64,000 bases of DNA from Thermococcus sp. (GTDB lineage: Archaea > Methanobacteriota_B > Thermococci > Thermococcales > Thermococcaceae). Made by a program: the position numbers and the translations under genes. Below, one piece after another: positions 55,240 to 64,000 of the stretch. Each line of letters starts with the position of its first letter. Position 1 is the first letter of the stretch. The stretch lies in contig NZ_JACDNS010000004.1 in assembly GCF_017656495.1 (NCBI RefSeq), positions 97,431 through 161,430 on the forward strand. Reading direction: 5' to 3'. The notes beneath the pieces are model-generated. The model was not told where the DNA came from. It was given only the letters and a program-made list of their open reading frames with translations, and did no database searches.

Positions 55240-56156
55240 ATCCCTGCAAATGGCTCGTTCATACCATCTTTCAGATACGCGACGCTCATGTGTTTTGTGT
55301 TCTTTGCGAATCCCACATTTCCTTCCCGGTCAATCATGATTATTCCCATAGTGTCTTTTCCAAAGTACTTAGTTGCTAGTTCAATAGCTGCTTCACTCGC
55401 TTTTTGTGCGCTTAATCCAAGTCTAACAAAATCAACTGCTGTTTTTGCCAAAGATAGCTTTATTGCAACTTCCCCAAGTCCAGTGCAAGATGCTCCAGCG
55501 AATTCATTGGCATAAGTACCAGCCCCGATTATTGGGGTATCCCCAACTCTACCAAATATTTTCAAGAAAACTCCTCCCGTTGAAGTCCCGGCAACAATTT
55601 CTTCTCCATCAAAAGCAACAGCTCCGACTGTGCTCCTCAGAACTTCGGGGTATTCTTTGATCAACTCGCTGATTTTCTTCCAGTATGGAATTGTGCCCTC
55701 TTTTAGGAGTTTTTCCCTAAGCTTTTTCCATTGTTCTATTCTCTCTTCAGTTGTAGGATCGTATTCTTCAAAGCCCATTATACGGGCAAATTTGAGAGCT
55801 CCTTCGCCTACCAAAAGAACATGATCAGTCTTTTCCATAACTTTCCTTGCGACGCTTATTGGGTTTTTGACTCCCCATATGCTGGCAACGGCTCCGGCTT
55901 CAAGGGTCTTGCCTCTCATAATAGCGGCATCCATCTCGACCTTGCCATCTAAAGTCAACACACTTCCTGTCCCAGCATTAAAGACCGGGTTGTCCTCCAG
56001 AGCTTTAATAGCTTCTTCAACGGCATCTAACGCCGAACCCCTCTTAAGTTCTTTCCACCCTGCTAAAGCTGCCTCTCTTACTCCTTCAATGGCCTTTGGA
56101 ATTTTTTCTTCTTTTTTGATAGTCCCAGCTCCACCATGAACAATAATCGCAACCAT
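55236..56156 (-). CDS. Plant-type L-asparaginase / isoaspartyl peptidase
   Basis: A 306-residue Ntn hydrolase made as a precursor that cleaves itself. The expected new N-terminal nucleophile is Thr176 in LRSTVGAVAFD. Other family blocks are IVHGGAGT at the start, NPVFNAGTGSVLTLDGKVEMDAAIM and GTSTGGVFLK. It hydrolyses asparagine or isoaspartyl dipeptides. GGTGGTTTTG precedes the ATG at 56156. Confidence 0.92.
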   Translation of the reverse strand: MVAIIVHGGAGTIKKEEKIPKAIEGVREAALAGWKELKRGSALDAVEEAIKALEDNPVFNAGTGSVLTLDGKVEMDAAIMRGKTLEAGAVASIWGVKNPISVARKVMEKTDHVLLVGEGALKFARIMGFEEYDPTTEERIEQWKKLREKLLKEGTIPYWKKISELIKEYPEVLRSTVGAVAFDGEEIVAGTSTGGVFLKIFGRVGDTPIIGAGTYANEFAGASCTGLGEVAIKLSLAKTAVDFVRLGLSAQKASEAAIELATKYFGKDTMGIIMIDREGNVGFAKNTKHMSVAYLKDGMNEPFAGI

Positions 56157-56218
56157 CAAAACCACCGCTATTTAATGAGTTTGACAATGTTAAAAAAATT
56201 GTGGAAGCGAGAAGATGA

Positions 56219-57133
56219 TTAGCTTAGTGCCATGTTGATTATTGTCTCTCCTATATTTTCTAGGTATTCGAGAATTCTGCGATAGCTGTCCATTGCGATG
56301 GACTTTTTGTAGTTAATTTGTCTGATTTTTTCCTTTAGAGCAAGCATAAGAGAGTCTATTTTCTTCAAATCTCTCTTGGTTATTTGGCTGAGCATTTCAA
56401 TGTACATCTCTTTTATGTACTCAATCTCAATGTCATCGTCAAAGTTTTCAGCAATTCTGATGATGTGATCTCCAATTCTTTCAATGTTGCGGACTATGAA
56501 TAGGATTCCAATTAAATCAAAACTCCTCTTGACAATTCCACTTTCTTCAATTAAACTTCTCTTGGAAAGTATCTTATTGACAGCCCTAATTGTGAGGAAA
56601 TAAAATCTATCAAGCTCGTTTTCGAGGTCGTTGATGTCTCTGATTAATTCTTTCGTCTGGGATTTTTTCATGAAGTATAAATCCTCAAGCATGGAGACTA
56701 CTATTGAGTTTATCCTCTCTAGTATCTCTCTAAGGTTTATTTCCTCATCGGCAAGCAAGCTTTTACCAACTATTCTTGTAGGTTCATCGAGTATTATCTC
56801 CACTCCTGGCAAGCTTTGAATCACCTTTCTAATTTTGACTTTGTAGTGAGGCAGTTCTTTTGTAAATTTGACTTCAAGAACATCATAGCCCTGAATGTAT
56901 GCTGAAATAATTAGTCTGACAGCCATGTCCGGTGAGTATTCCTCCGAGATTATTAGTTCCTTCTTTTCGCTAATTTCCTTAGGTTCTTTTGGGAATATCG
57001 TTATTGAGCCATCGGGATTAATAACCAGTGGCACAACATCTCCCTGTTTTAAGTTGTTTTCCTTAATCCATTTTTTTGGAAGGGAGATTATATAGGAGCT
57101 CCTACCAGTAAATTGAATTTTTCTAAACTCCAT
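56219..57133 (-). CDS. AbrB-PhoU fusion regulator
   Basis: A 304-residue protein. The first ~50 residues form a swapped-hairpin AbrB/MazE DNA-binding domain (FRKIQFTGRSSYIISLPKKWI). A linker domain leads to a helical PhoU-like domain (about 120-300: IRNIERIGDHIIRIAENFDDD). PhoU domains bind metals and couple phosphate transport to signalling; here the DNA-binding domain is in the same chain. No phosphate transporter is adjacent. GAGGTGGTGAAA precedes the ATG at 57133. Confidence 0.85.
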   Translation of the reverse strand: MEFRKIQFTGRSSYIISLPKKWIKENNLKQGDVVPLVINPDGSITIFPKEPKEISEKKELIISEEYSPDMAVRLIISAYIQGYDVLEVKFTKELPHYKVKIRKVIQSLPGVEIILDEPTRIVGKSLLADEEINLREILERINSIVVSMLEDLYFMKKSQTKELIRDINDLENELDRFYFLTIRAVNKILSKRSLIEESGIVKRSFDLIGILFIVRNIERIGDHIIRIAENFDDDIEIEYIKEMYIEMLSQITKRDLKKIDSLMLALKEKIRQINYKKSIAMDSYRRILEYLENIGETIINMALS

Positions 57134-57278
57134 TTTCACCACCTCAAGAACGGCAAAAATTCTTTCCTCTTCTCTGTTCTAGTATATATTATCATAATTT
57201 CCACCAGCATCGAAATTATTAATGATCAATGCCTATATAGATTGGACAGAATATATAAAGATTATGAGAAAAGCAAAG

Positions 57279-57860
57279 TTAACGAACTAATTTTATACCC
57301 TCCTCAAGGGCTCTGAAATTAATTTCCCAGAGTTTTTCTTTAAGAGTCTCTTTTATTCCTTCTTTTAAACTGTCTTTTTTAAGAGGAATGAGACCCTTTC
57401 CATAGGCATAGCCAAGCATTACAACACCCAAAGTTCTTGGATTTATTTTATCTGCCACCTCTTGGAAGTTGAGCATATCAGTAGGACAAATTTTCAGGAG
57501 CGCTTCTTTTATTTCATCTAAATCAGGATATCTTTCTTTTCCTACCAATGTTGTCGCTGTGTGTATTGGATAGGCGTTTACAATTGCATAGCTCTTTTTG
57601 CTTAAAAAGCGTGCATTTCTTAGGGCTTCTGCTGGTTCTAAAGCGAGCATTAAATCAGCCTCACCTTCTTCAATGAGTGGAGAATAAACGTCTTCACCAA
57701 AGCGCAGATATGAGAGAACACTACCATATCGCTGGCTCATGCCAAGTGTTTCCCCTATTCTGACCTTGTAACCTTCATGCATTGCAGCACTTCCGATTAT
57801 CCTTGAAAGAGTTAACCCCCCTTGGCCCCCAACTCCAGTTATTATGAGATTAAACTCCAT
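57279..57860 (-). CDS. 2-oxoacid:ferredoxin oxidoreductase gamma/beta subunit (IorB-like)
   Basis: A 193-residue subunit of the POR-gamma family. It has the N-terminal GVGGQGGLTLSRIIG motif and GETLGMSQRYGSVLSYLRFGE, as in the beta subunit of indolepyruvate:ferredoxin oxidoreductase. That enzyme oxidises aryl pyruvates from aromatic amino acids to acyl-CoA. The catalytic TPP subunit (IorA) normally adjoins it, but here the next gene is lysS. GGTGAT precedes two adjacent ATGs at 57863 and 57860. Confidence 0.82.
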   Translation of the reverse strand: MEFNLIITGVGGQGGLTLSRIIGSAAMHEGYKVRIGETLGMSQRYGSVLSYLRFGEDVYSPLIEEGEADLMLALEPAEALRNARFLSKKSYAIVNAYPIHTATTLVGKERYPDLDEIKEALLKICPTDMLNFQEVADKINPRTLGVVMLGYAYGKGLIPLKKDSLKEGIKETLKEKLWEINFRALEEGIKLVR

Positions 57861-57983
57861 CATTATCACCATAAAAATTTGAAAATGTAGTGTTAAAAAG
57901 CTAGTGCAGGGTTAAATGTGGGATTTTCTGAAAATTTTGAGATTTTCTTTCTCTTTGAGCAAAATATAATCGAAAACAGAAAA

Positions 57984-59564
57984 TTAAGCTTCAAGCTTAA
58001 GCCTTCTGATTACGAATTCCCTGTCAAGAGAAGCCAAGAAGCTTGCTAATCTCGGTCCTCTGTCTTTGCCGATGAACAGCTGATAGAGAACCTTGAACCA
58101 CTGTTTGCTTGGAATGTTACGCTTCTTTGCAGCATCAAAAATTATATTGTTAAGCTCATCAACGCTGAACTCTTGCCTACTCTCCAACCATTTGGCAACT
58201 TCCTTGAGAGCTTCTTTAATTTCCTCACTTACCGCGATTTTTGGAGGTTCTTGAAGGATTGAGAATTTCACGGTATCTGGAGCGTATTTGCTTACCCAAT
58301 TCTTTGCAAGCGTAATCCTGAGTTTAATTCTTTCAGTATCTTCTTCCGTAAGATTTTGTGGAACATGGCCTTGCTTTTTAAGGATTTCAATAATTTTATC
58401 CTCATCCAAATGAGGCATCTGCACTAGGACAACAAGGAATCTAAATGGTGCCTGGGCGACTAACTGTTCTGGAATCTTTGGCATTGAGAGTTCATATGTT
58501 CTCTTGAGCTCAATTTCTTCTTCCTCATTTTTTGCCTTTTCGAGACCAAAGTATATGCGCTCGACTTTGTCGAATTCATCGTAGAGGTTCAACAAACCTA
58601 AGCCGAGGTCAATTTTAATTTCCTTATTTGGCCTGTGTCTGGCATAGAGGAATCTTATCACTCCAGGCTCAAGAACTTCATAGAGATCACTAAGTAAGAT
58701 AACGTTGCCCTTTGAGCCGCTCATTTTGCCTTTTTGTCCTTTTATTCCAACAAACTCGTACATGAGTGTCAGCGGAGGCTCTTTGCCATAAACTGCTTTG
58801 ATAATTTCCCTTCCAGTATCAAAGCTCGAACCAGCTGCCAGGTGATCTTTTCCTGCAGGTTCAAAGTCAACTCCAAAGTGCGCCCATCTCATAGGCCAAT
58901 CCACACGCCATCTCAGCTTCACGTTTCCCTCCCTTATGTCTGTCTCTCCTTCACTTCCACAATGTGGGCATTTGTATTTTATCTTCCATTCACCGTCCCA
59001 TTGGATAAAATCTGCCTCTTTTCTACACTTTGGACAGTAAATTTGAACAGGTTGCCAACTCTCTTCTAAATGAGGCTGTTTCGCCATGTCGCGGAATTTG
59101 TTAAGAATTGCAACTATCTTGTCTCTATTCTCAAGAGCCTTTCTTATATCATTGGCATATTCTCCACTCTTGTAAAGCTTGCTCGCTCTCAGGAAATCAA
59201 CTTCTATGCCGAGTTTTTCAACTTCACTTTCAAAGAGCTCCATGAAATGCTCTGCATAGCTATTATGACATCCCCAAGGATCGGGGACTTCACTGACCGG
59301 CATTGTCAAGTATTCTTTCCATTCGCTTGGAACATTCTTTGGAACTTTTCTGAATCTATCATAATCATCCCACATATGAATGTGCCTAACCTTTTTCCCT
59401 TTATCTTTTAATGCATGACCGACAATGTAAGCGGTAAAAAGCTCCCTAAAATTGCCGATATGGACATATCCACTTGGGGTTATGCCGCTTTCGACGACGT
59501 ACTCCTCTTTGTCACCTCTCTCTCGTATTATCTTTTCAGCCATATAATCTGCCCAATGAACCAT
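57984..59564 (-). CDS. lysS: Class I lysyl-tRNA synthetase
   Basis: A 526-residue aminoacyl-tRNA synthetase that charges tRNA-Lys. The class I signatures are HIGN (in [12 protein letters not shown]) and KMSGSKGN. A zinc-type cysteine set lies between them ([21 protein letters not shown]). The class I form of LysRS is typical of most archaea. AGGTGGTGAGA precedes the ATG at 59564. A likely TATA box, CTTTATAAAG at 59627-59636, is shared with the divergent gene. Confidence 0.96.
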   Translation of the reverse strand: MVHWADYMAEKIIRERGDKEEYVVESGITPSGYVHIGNFRELFTAYIVGHALKDKGKKVRHIHMWDDYDRFRKVPKNVPSEWKEYLTMPVSEVPDPWGCHNSYAEHFMELFESEVEKLGIEVDFLRASKLYKSGEYANDIRKALENRDKIVAILNKFRDMAKQPHLEESWQPVQIYCPKCRKEADFIQWDGEWKIKYKCPHCGSEGETDIREGNVKLRWRVDWPMRWAHFGVDFEPAGKDHLAAGSSFDTGREIIKAVYGKEPPLTLMYEFVGIKGQKGKMSGSKGNVILLSDLYEVLEPGVIRFLYARHRPNKEIKIDLGLGLLNLYDEFDKVERIYFGLEKAKNEEEEIELKRTYELSMPKIPEQLVAQAPFRFLVVLVQMPHLDEDKIIEILKKQGHVPQNLTEEDTERIKLRITLAKNWVSKYAPDTVKFSILQEPPKIAVSEEIKEALKEVAKWLESRQEFSVDELNNIIFDAAKKRNIPSKQWFKVLYQLFIGKDRGPRLASFLASLDREFVIRRLKLEA

Positions 59565-59690
59565 TCTCACCACCTGCTGGTAAATATGAGAGATAGTTTT
59601 TAAGCTTTGGCTCTTTCTCCGAAAACTTTATAAAGTTGTGAATGTATAACTAACAAAAAAAGTAAAAATAAAACCAAAGGTGTAATGAAA

Positions 59691-60584
59691 ATGGGTTGGG
59701 AAGAATTGGGAAGCTATGAACTTGAAAGTTTTCAAGTGTTCTTTCCAGCATCTTTGGAAATCCAGGAAGAACTTCTAAAAGCAGGATTTAAAGTGCCCTA
59801 TGACAAAGAAAAGGGCTTTGCAACTCCAATACCGGTTGTGACAGCCTTTAAAACAGGTAGAAAACTCAGAAAAGATAAGCTGTTGAAGGGTAGCAAAATT
59901 AAAGAGAACGGTAATTTTGTTGAAATTAGTCCAGAAAGAGCATTATTGAAACTGCTAATAAATGAGAAAGGGTTCTTAAAATTGGGATTTAAAGTTAAAA
60001 ACTATCATCTTGAGGATTTAGGCTTTGTGAGGGTACCTCCAAGAATCTGGAGTACTTGGGCTAGCTTTTCGTTGTCCATCAACATTTTTGAGAATATAAG
60101 CGAAAAACTCGAAGAATTTGTTAATGAAAGACCGAAAGGCATGTATTTTGCATCAAAAAGCAATGGGAAAGAGATTGAGGTTTATTCCTATAAAGGAAGG
60201 AAAGCCAAAAATCTTGGCATCCCCGTTTTTAGCTACAATCTGAGCTTAGAGTCATTTGAACTGGTTAAAGAGTACCTAAACGAAAAGGCAGAGCAAAATA
60301 GAGTAAACAAGGAAGTTTTACCATATCTTAAGCTGGGCTTGAAAAAGAGAACGGAAACAAAAGCTGGCTTAAAGGTTGGCATAGTATGGAGAGAAGGAAA
60401 GGCGGAGAGAATAACACTTAAGCTTTCAACAACATATCCAAAAATTAAGATTATCGGGCTTTATGGAGAGCTGGAAGGAAAGTCAAGAGGAGAGCTTAGT
60501 AAGGAGAAGAAGCACTTTGTTATAGTTCATTCCAATGACTTCTATTGGGCTCTTCTGAATGCTAAGAACGCTTTCGGCTTTTAG
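59691..60584 (+). CDS. Hypothetical protein
   Basis: A 297-residue soluble protein I do not recognise. Apparent features are an acidic N-terminal part, a basic middle (KTGRKLRKDKLLKG), and a C-terminal half with strands rich in Lys and Arg (KLGLKKRTETKAGLKVGIVWREG). No catalytic motif stands out. The ATG at 59691 lies 8 bases after GGTG and is preferred over ATG 59685. It shares a promoter region with lysS. Confidence 0.7.
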   Translation: MGWEELGSYELESFQVFFPASLEIQEELLKAGFKVPYDKEKGFATPIPVVTAFKTGRKLRKDKLLKGSKIKENGNFVEISPERALLKLLINEKGFLKLGFKVKNYHLEDLGFVRVPPRIWSTWASFSLSINIFENISEKLEEFVNERPKGMYFASKSNGKEIEVYSYKGRKAKNLGIPVFSYNLSLESFELVKEYLNEKAEQNRVNKEVLPYLKLGLKKRTETKAGLKVGIVWREGKAERITLKLSTTYPKIKIIGLYGELEGKSRGELSKEKKHFVIVHSNDFYWALLNAKNAFGF

Positions 60585-60587
60585 CTA

Positions 60588-60599
60588 CCTAATGTTAGG
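60588..60599. promoter_or_regulatory. CCTAA-TG-TTAGG inverted repeat
   Basis: A perfect 5+5 inverted repeat with a 2-base spacer starts three bases after the stop codon at 60582-60584. It lies upstream of the TATA-like AAAAATATATTAG (60609-60621) of the polyprenol-kinase-like gene. It could be an operator; the stem is too short to be a convincing terminator. Confidence 0.3.
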
Positions 60600-60652
60600 C
60601 GTCAGACGAAAAATATATTAGTCCCATTTTCAATTTTTCATTTGGTGGAATC

Positions 60653-61252
60653 ATGATTTATGCTGGGATTGCCGCGGCATTTATACTCTCTGCAATATGG
60701 ATAACGAGGTATCTTGGGGAAGAATATGCATGGATAAACAGGAAGATAATTCATTTTAGTATTGTTCCAGCTGTATTGTTTTATAATGCTGGGCTAATTG
60801 CTCGAGAAATCTTTGCAGCAGCTGCATTTTTATTTGGAGCTTTTCAGTTGCTCACACATATAAAAAGAGATGAGCTTTCTTGGTACCAAATAAGAAATAA
60901 TTATGGAGAAGTTTTCTTTGCATTTTCAGCCGCGGCTGTTGCTTGGTTCATTGAGAAGGAATACGCCGTTGTAATTCTTCTTGTGATGGCAATAAGTGAT
61001 GGTGTCACTGGAATACTGAGATTTTTCTACTTTAAGGCAAAGGGATTCAATGTTAGGCTCAGAAAGCATTGGATTGGTAGCTTAGGCTACTTAATTTCCG
61101 CGGTCATAATAGTGGCAATTATTTTCCCACAATCTTCGATTATATCAAAGGTCATTTGGGCTGGGATACTTACATTGGCAGAGTATCAAAGGTTTCTTGA
61201 TGATAACTTAGCAGTTCCTCTTGTTGGAGTTTTAATAAAGGGGATCTTGTAA
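60653..61252 (+). CDS. Polyprenol/dolichol kinase-like membrane protein
   Basis: A 199-residue integral membrane protein with about six helices. Motifs of the CTP-dependent lipid kinase family (dolichol, phytol and diacylglycerol kinases) are visible: NRKIIHFSI near residue 28, AISDGVTGILR, KHWIGSLGYLISA and DDNLAVPLV. It may phosphorylate a polyprenol carrier or geranylgeraniol. GGTGGAATC precedes the ATG. It is directly adjacent to the convergent DUF366 gene. Confidence 0.75.
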   Translation: MIYAGIAAAFILSAIWITRYLGEEYAWINRKIIHFSIVPAVLFYNAGLIAREIFAAAAFLFGAFQLLTHIKRDELSWYQIRNNYGEVFFAFSAAAVAWFIEKEYAVVILLVMAISDGVTGILRFFYFKAKGFNVRLRKHWIGSLGYLISAVIIVAIIFPQSSIISKVIWAGILTLAEYQRFLDDNLAVPLVGVLIKGIL

Positions 61253-61819
61253 TTATTCAGCCCATCTAACTTTTAAGCTGTCTTTTTTCACCTTATTGAA
61301 CTCTTCTTGTAAAGCCTTCCCGGTCTTCTCCATAAATGCTTCGATGTCATCAATTCCGATTTCCCTTAGGCCAATAGCGTTGACATCTTTGGGTATTCCT
61401 TTGGCTTCAACGTTTATGCCTATGTGGATTTTAATGCTAACTGGAGAAACAGTTGCTATTGAGATGCTGAGCTTTTTGTCTTTAATGTATATGTCGTCTC
61501 CTTTTCGTTTGGTTTTCACACCATACTCAGATAGGAGCTCACAGATCTTTGCTATGAACAGCTTTTGCAATGCTGATGCAAGTAGGACGTTAGGAAAGTC
61601 AAAAACCTCAATTATGTAATGGACCATATCATCACTTTTGATTTCTTTTTGAGCTCTCACGTCTTCAATGTCAATCATCTCTTCGACTTTCACGTCACAC
61701 TTACCCCTAAAAACAACTATGGAGTTTCCAAGAATCCCAAAATTTCTATAAGCCCAGTGGCTTCTTATCGCCGAGCCATCGTAATCAATTCTTTTGTCTT
61801 TAACAACCAGAAGTTCCAT
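61253..61819 (-). CDS. DUF366 family protein
   Basis: A 188-residue protein matching the archaeal DUF366 family, with YDGSAIRSHWAYRNFGILGNSIVVFRG near the start. It has no membrane segment. The family function is unknown to me. It shares one base with the end of the MDP-1-like phosphatase gene, so the two form an operon with the phosphatase first. Confidence 0.8.
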   Translation of the reverse strand: MELLVVKDKRIDYDGSAIRSHWAYRNFGILGNSIVVFRGKCDVKVEEMIDIEDVRAQKEIKSDDMVHYIIEVFDFPNVLLASALQKLFIAKICELLSEYGVKTKRKGDDIYIKDKKLSISIATVSPVSIKIHIGINVEAKGIPKDVNAIGLREIGIDDIEAFMEKTGKALQEEFNKVKKDSLKVRWAE

Positions 61820-62292
61820 TATAGACCCTCCAAAACTTTTTTCAGCTCTTCAAAACTTTTTACATCAACCCACATTTGAATGAACTTGACATTTGGGATT
61901 TCTTTCTTTATGTCTTCAATATGAAGCGTTCTGTCGTCAATATAAACTATTCCATCAACTTCATAGCCTATGCCCCTGAGTTGTTCAATTGTTCTTAAAA
62001 TCATACTTGCCTTGTCCGGGTGATTCTCAATTTTGGGAAAGATAAAATAATCCCAGAGCCCAAGAGCTTCTAGAATTGGCCTAACAAGTTCTTCCATATT
62101 CCAGCTTGCTATACTTAGGATGAACTTATCCTTTGCCCAGTTTAGGAATTCTCTAACGCCTGGGAACAGTGAAAGCTCATTGCCATAGGCATCAATCACA
62201 GTATCGTCATGAACTTCAAAAGGTGGTACAAGCTGAGAAGCATCCTCATGATCCCATAAAGTACCATCCAAATCTAAAACCAACAACTTCAT
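61819..62292 (-). CDS. HAD-superfamily phosphatase, MDP-1-like
   Basis: A 157-residue HAD protein with catalytic LDLDGTLWDH (Asp7, Asp9), SIASWN as motif II and IVYIDDRTLH as motif IV. The size and WD motif resemble eukaryotic magnesium-dependent phosphatase 1, a protein-tyrosine or sugar phosphatase. The stop codon of this gene overlaps the start of DUF366. Confidence 0.88.
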   Translation of the reverse strand: MKLLVLDLDGTLWDHEDASQLVPPFEVHDDTVIDAYGNELSLFPGVREFLNWAKDKFILSIASWNMEELVRPILEALGLWDYFIFPKIENHPDKASMILRTIEQLRGIGYEVDGIVYIDDRTLHIEDIKKEIPNVKFIQMWVDVKSFEELKKVLEGL

Positions 62293-62333
62293 TTGACCAC
62301 CAAAGTAAGAAAATATGGGGAGGAGTTATAAAA

Positions 62334-63806
62334 TTATCTCAAGTCTATTCTGACTTTGCCATTAAAGTCCTGTTCTTTGAGCTTAAATGAGACAATGCCG
62401 CTGAAAGAGCTTAGATCAATGATATTTTTGCCTTTTTTAATATCGAACTTGTCAGTGTATGCAGGACTTAAGGGTAAGGAAAGATCGTACTCATAAACTG
62501 TTAGTTCATTATCTTTCGATGCATAAAGAATGAGCCGTGGTTCTTTGTATCCATCAAGAGGAATTCCACCAAATGTGCCAGCTCCGAATTCCATAGCCAT
62601 TGAGGGGAATGCCAGTGGTAATGAGAAACTAACCTGAGGGGGTTTATCTTGAAGGATTTTTTCGTCAAGGATCACTATATCTCTGTTTCCAGTATCAAAA
62701 GGTGTCGCATCTAATGCTCCAACATTTGGAGTGGTATTTGTTGCTATGAGTATTTTGCCCATAGCTTTCTCTAGGCTTGTAACCCTAGCACCGAAAACTC
62801 CAACTATTTTGATCATTGGTGGGGCAATGTAAACCAAAACACTTGGTCCAACTATTGTATTGGTTAATCTTGCAAATTCAACCTCTTCTGGAGTTCTTGG
62901 CTTATAGAAGGCGTCATGGTGGGAGTTATATGCTATTAGGATCCCCCCGTCTACATGAAGAGCATTAATTCTGAAGGGGGCGTAAAATGTGTAAAAGTCG
63001 AACAGTCTAACAAAGTTAAAAGGTTCGTCGTTAAGGGGATTCCCAACAAAAAGCCCACCTCTTACGAAAGCAAACGCTCTATTATAGGCACTTCCCATTG
63101 CTCCTGTATGAGCATGGATGTAGTTGTCTCCATCAATACTTTGTCCGAGATTAAACTTCTCCCACTTACCTGTTATCATATCAATGGCGTGGATTTCTCT
63201 AAGTCCCTCTGTGAAGTTGTTTCCAATACCGAAGAATGCAGTGTCGTGGACAATTGTTCCTTTTGGACTTGGCTCTGGATTAAGTTGTTCGATTTTACCA
63301 GTTCTTCTATCGAGGGCATATATTCCCAAGTTTTGATGCCCGTCTTCTCTTGCTAACAGCAGTCTATCATTATATGGGTCATATATTATATCGCTCACTT
63401 CTCCAGCCCAGTCTGTGGGATGATGGATAGATTCCTTCCAGACCAAGCGTATAGAGTCATTTTCGGTATCATATTCATGCACATGAGAATACTTGTTGAC
63501 AAAGTTTATTGTTGCTTTTCCATTTCCTTTTCCCTCATAGATTGCGGGAGCGTGAACCCATCCACCAAAATAAATGAATTCATCAACGACTTCGACAGCA
63601 TTATATGTATCTCCACCGGAAGTAGGTTTTTCGCCAACAAGCTCAAATTCGTAAATTCTGTGGGAATCTTCCCTTATGAAATGGGCTTCTGCTTCAAATG
63701 CCACCGTGAAATAAAGAACTTCGTTGTGGTATCTTAAGCCAAAAATTCCACCACTTCCCCACTCAGGACCATAACGAGGGGGAAAACGGTGTAACTTTTC
63801 CCACAC
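62334..63806 (-). CDS. DUF2139 family protein, probable beta-propeller
   Basis: A 490-residue protein of the archaeal DUF2139 type. It has many short beta strands with W, D and G-rich turns (SDIIYDPYNDRLLLAREDG, IYALDRRTGKIEQL, IHAIDMITGKWEKF), as expected of a propeller. GTG at 63806 follows GGTGAT and is the likely start. The frame remains open to 63896, but those residues derive from the adjacent unusual sequence and do not fit. Function unknown. Confidence 0.75.
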   Translation of the reverse strand: MWEKLHRFPPRYGPEWGSGGIFGLRYHNEVLYFTVAFEAEAHFIREDSHRIYEFELVGEKPTSGGDTYNAVEVVDEFIYFGGWVHAPAIYEGKGNGKATINFVNKYSHVHEYDTENDSIRLVWKESIHHPTDWAGEVSDIIYDPYNDRLLLAREDGHQNLGIYALDRRTGKIEQLNPEPSPKGTIVHDTAFFGIGNNFTEGLREIHAIDMITGKWEKFNLGQSIDGDNYIHAHTGAMGSAYNRAFAFVRGGLFVGNPLNDEPFNFVRLFDFYTFYAPFRINALHVDGGILIAYNSHHDAFYKPRTPEEVEFARLTNTIVGPSVLVYIAPPMIKIVGVFGARVTSLEKAMGKILIATNTTPNVGALDATPFDTGNRDIVILDEKILQDKPPQVSFSLPLAFPSMAMEFGAGTFGGIPLDGYKEPRLILYASKDNELTVYEYDLSLPLSPAYTDKFDIKKGKNIIDLSSFSGIVSFKLKEQDFNGKVRIDLR

Positions 63807-63864
63807 ACATATCACCACAAAAATTAGCACACAACCAACAGTTAAATCTTGCGATTGAAAACTC

Positions 63865-63999
63865 TCAGAAAAGGTTAATTCTTGAGGACCGTGCATAGGC
63901 GGATTGGCCTATCAAATGCCCAGCCCCTTTTTCAGGGGCAAGAAACTCGGGCTGTTGGGAGCGGCAGACTAAACGGGTCGGTTTCCCTTCCCGCTTACA
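63865..63999 (-). other. Edge fragment: open frame over GC-rich hairpins, possible IS605-type end or ncRNA
   Basis: From the right edge a minus-strand frame of 44 codons stays open to TGA at 63865-63867. The stretch 63886-64000 is clearly richer in G+C than the rest of the window. It contains two hairpins: GCCCC-TTTTTCA-GGGGC near 63936-63952 and an ATAGGC/GCCTAT arm pair near 63894-63911. A TCAA follows on the minus strand at 63885-63882. Subterminal hairpins and a TCAA cleavage site occur at right ends of IS200/IS605 elements. A structured RNA gene is the alternative. The identity cannot be settled inside this window. Confidence 0.3.
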
Positions 64000-64000
64000 T

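Noticed and set aside
60588..60599. CCTAA-TG-TTAGG as a terminator hairpin
   Set aside because: Only five base pairs, a two-base loop and no T tract follow.
63807..63896. 30-residue N-terminal extension of DUF2139
   Set aside because: Good GGTGAT site at the GTG start 63806; the extension lies in sequence of different character.

Overview
The window reads as a chromosomal segment of a hyperthermophilic archaeon of the order Thermococcales, a Thermococcus or close relative with an A+T-rich genome. The evidence is the archaeal gene set: 20S proteasome beta subunit, PAN ATPase, class I lysyl-tRNA synthetase, Rio2 kinase, a DRG GTPase with TGS domain, an FL11-like Lrp regulator, PfpI and UMP kinase. 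GGTGA-type ribosome binding sites and archaeal TATA boxes recur throughout. Genes are dense, with many 4 to 14 base overlaps. I see no CRISPR array, prophage or complete insertion sequence. The last ~110 bases are GC-rich, hairpin-rich and may be the edge of a mobile element or a structured RNA.

Layout. 1-9.8 kb: end of psmB, a CoA-transferase, a membrane zinc protease with threonine synthase, AlaX, a cyclic-2,3-diphosphoglycerate synthetase-like protein, an amidotransferase-fold protein that has lost its catalytic residues, a radical SAM protein, OsmC, and a 94-residue protein that looks like a family 4 (A-domain) encapsulin. 9.7-15 kb: a PspC / toastrack / CitG-like operon, PfpI, an FL11-like regulator and the DRG GTPase. 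15-23.2 kb: a proline block with a two-subunit Na+/proline symporter and two tandem proline-dehydrogenase-like clusters. The second has the full set pdhA-F-X-B. The first lacks the ferredoxin gene, and its alpha subunit has no cysteine at all.

23.4-38.5 kb: tRNA-Leu(UAG), then a carbohydrate region. It holds galactokinase, a GH57 alpha-galactosidase-like enzyme, an MFS transporter, a PIG-L deacetylase and a GH4 enzyme in one tight operon. These are followed by a TarI/IspD-like cytidylyltransferase, a TagF-like polymerase, a GH1 glycosidase, a secreted caspase-like protein, galT, a C69 dipeptidase and another MFS transporter. Together galK and galT give the first two Leloir steps; no galE is present.

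38.5-49 kb: KptA, a CoA-disulfide-reductase-like enzyme, a large pentapeptide-repeat protein carrying a potassium-channel pore, UMP kinase, a BlaI-like repressor with an M48 protease, dCMP deaminase, and a glycan-lipid cluster (DUF2304, a HAD-GT2 fusion, GlcNAc-1-phosphate transferase) beside a solitary Cas6. 49-64 kb: PAN, Rio2, a second radical SAM protein, MFS transporters, a plant-type asparaginase, an AbrB-PhoU regulator, an IorB-like subunit, LysRS, a polyprenol-kinase-like membrane protein, DUF366, an MDP-1-like phosphatase and a DUF2139 protein.
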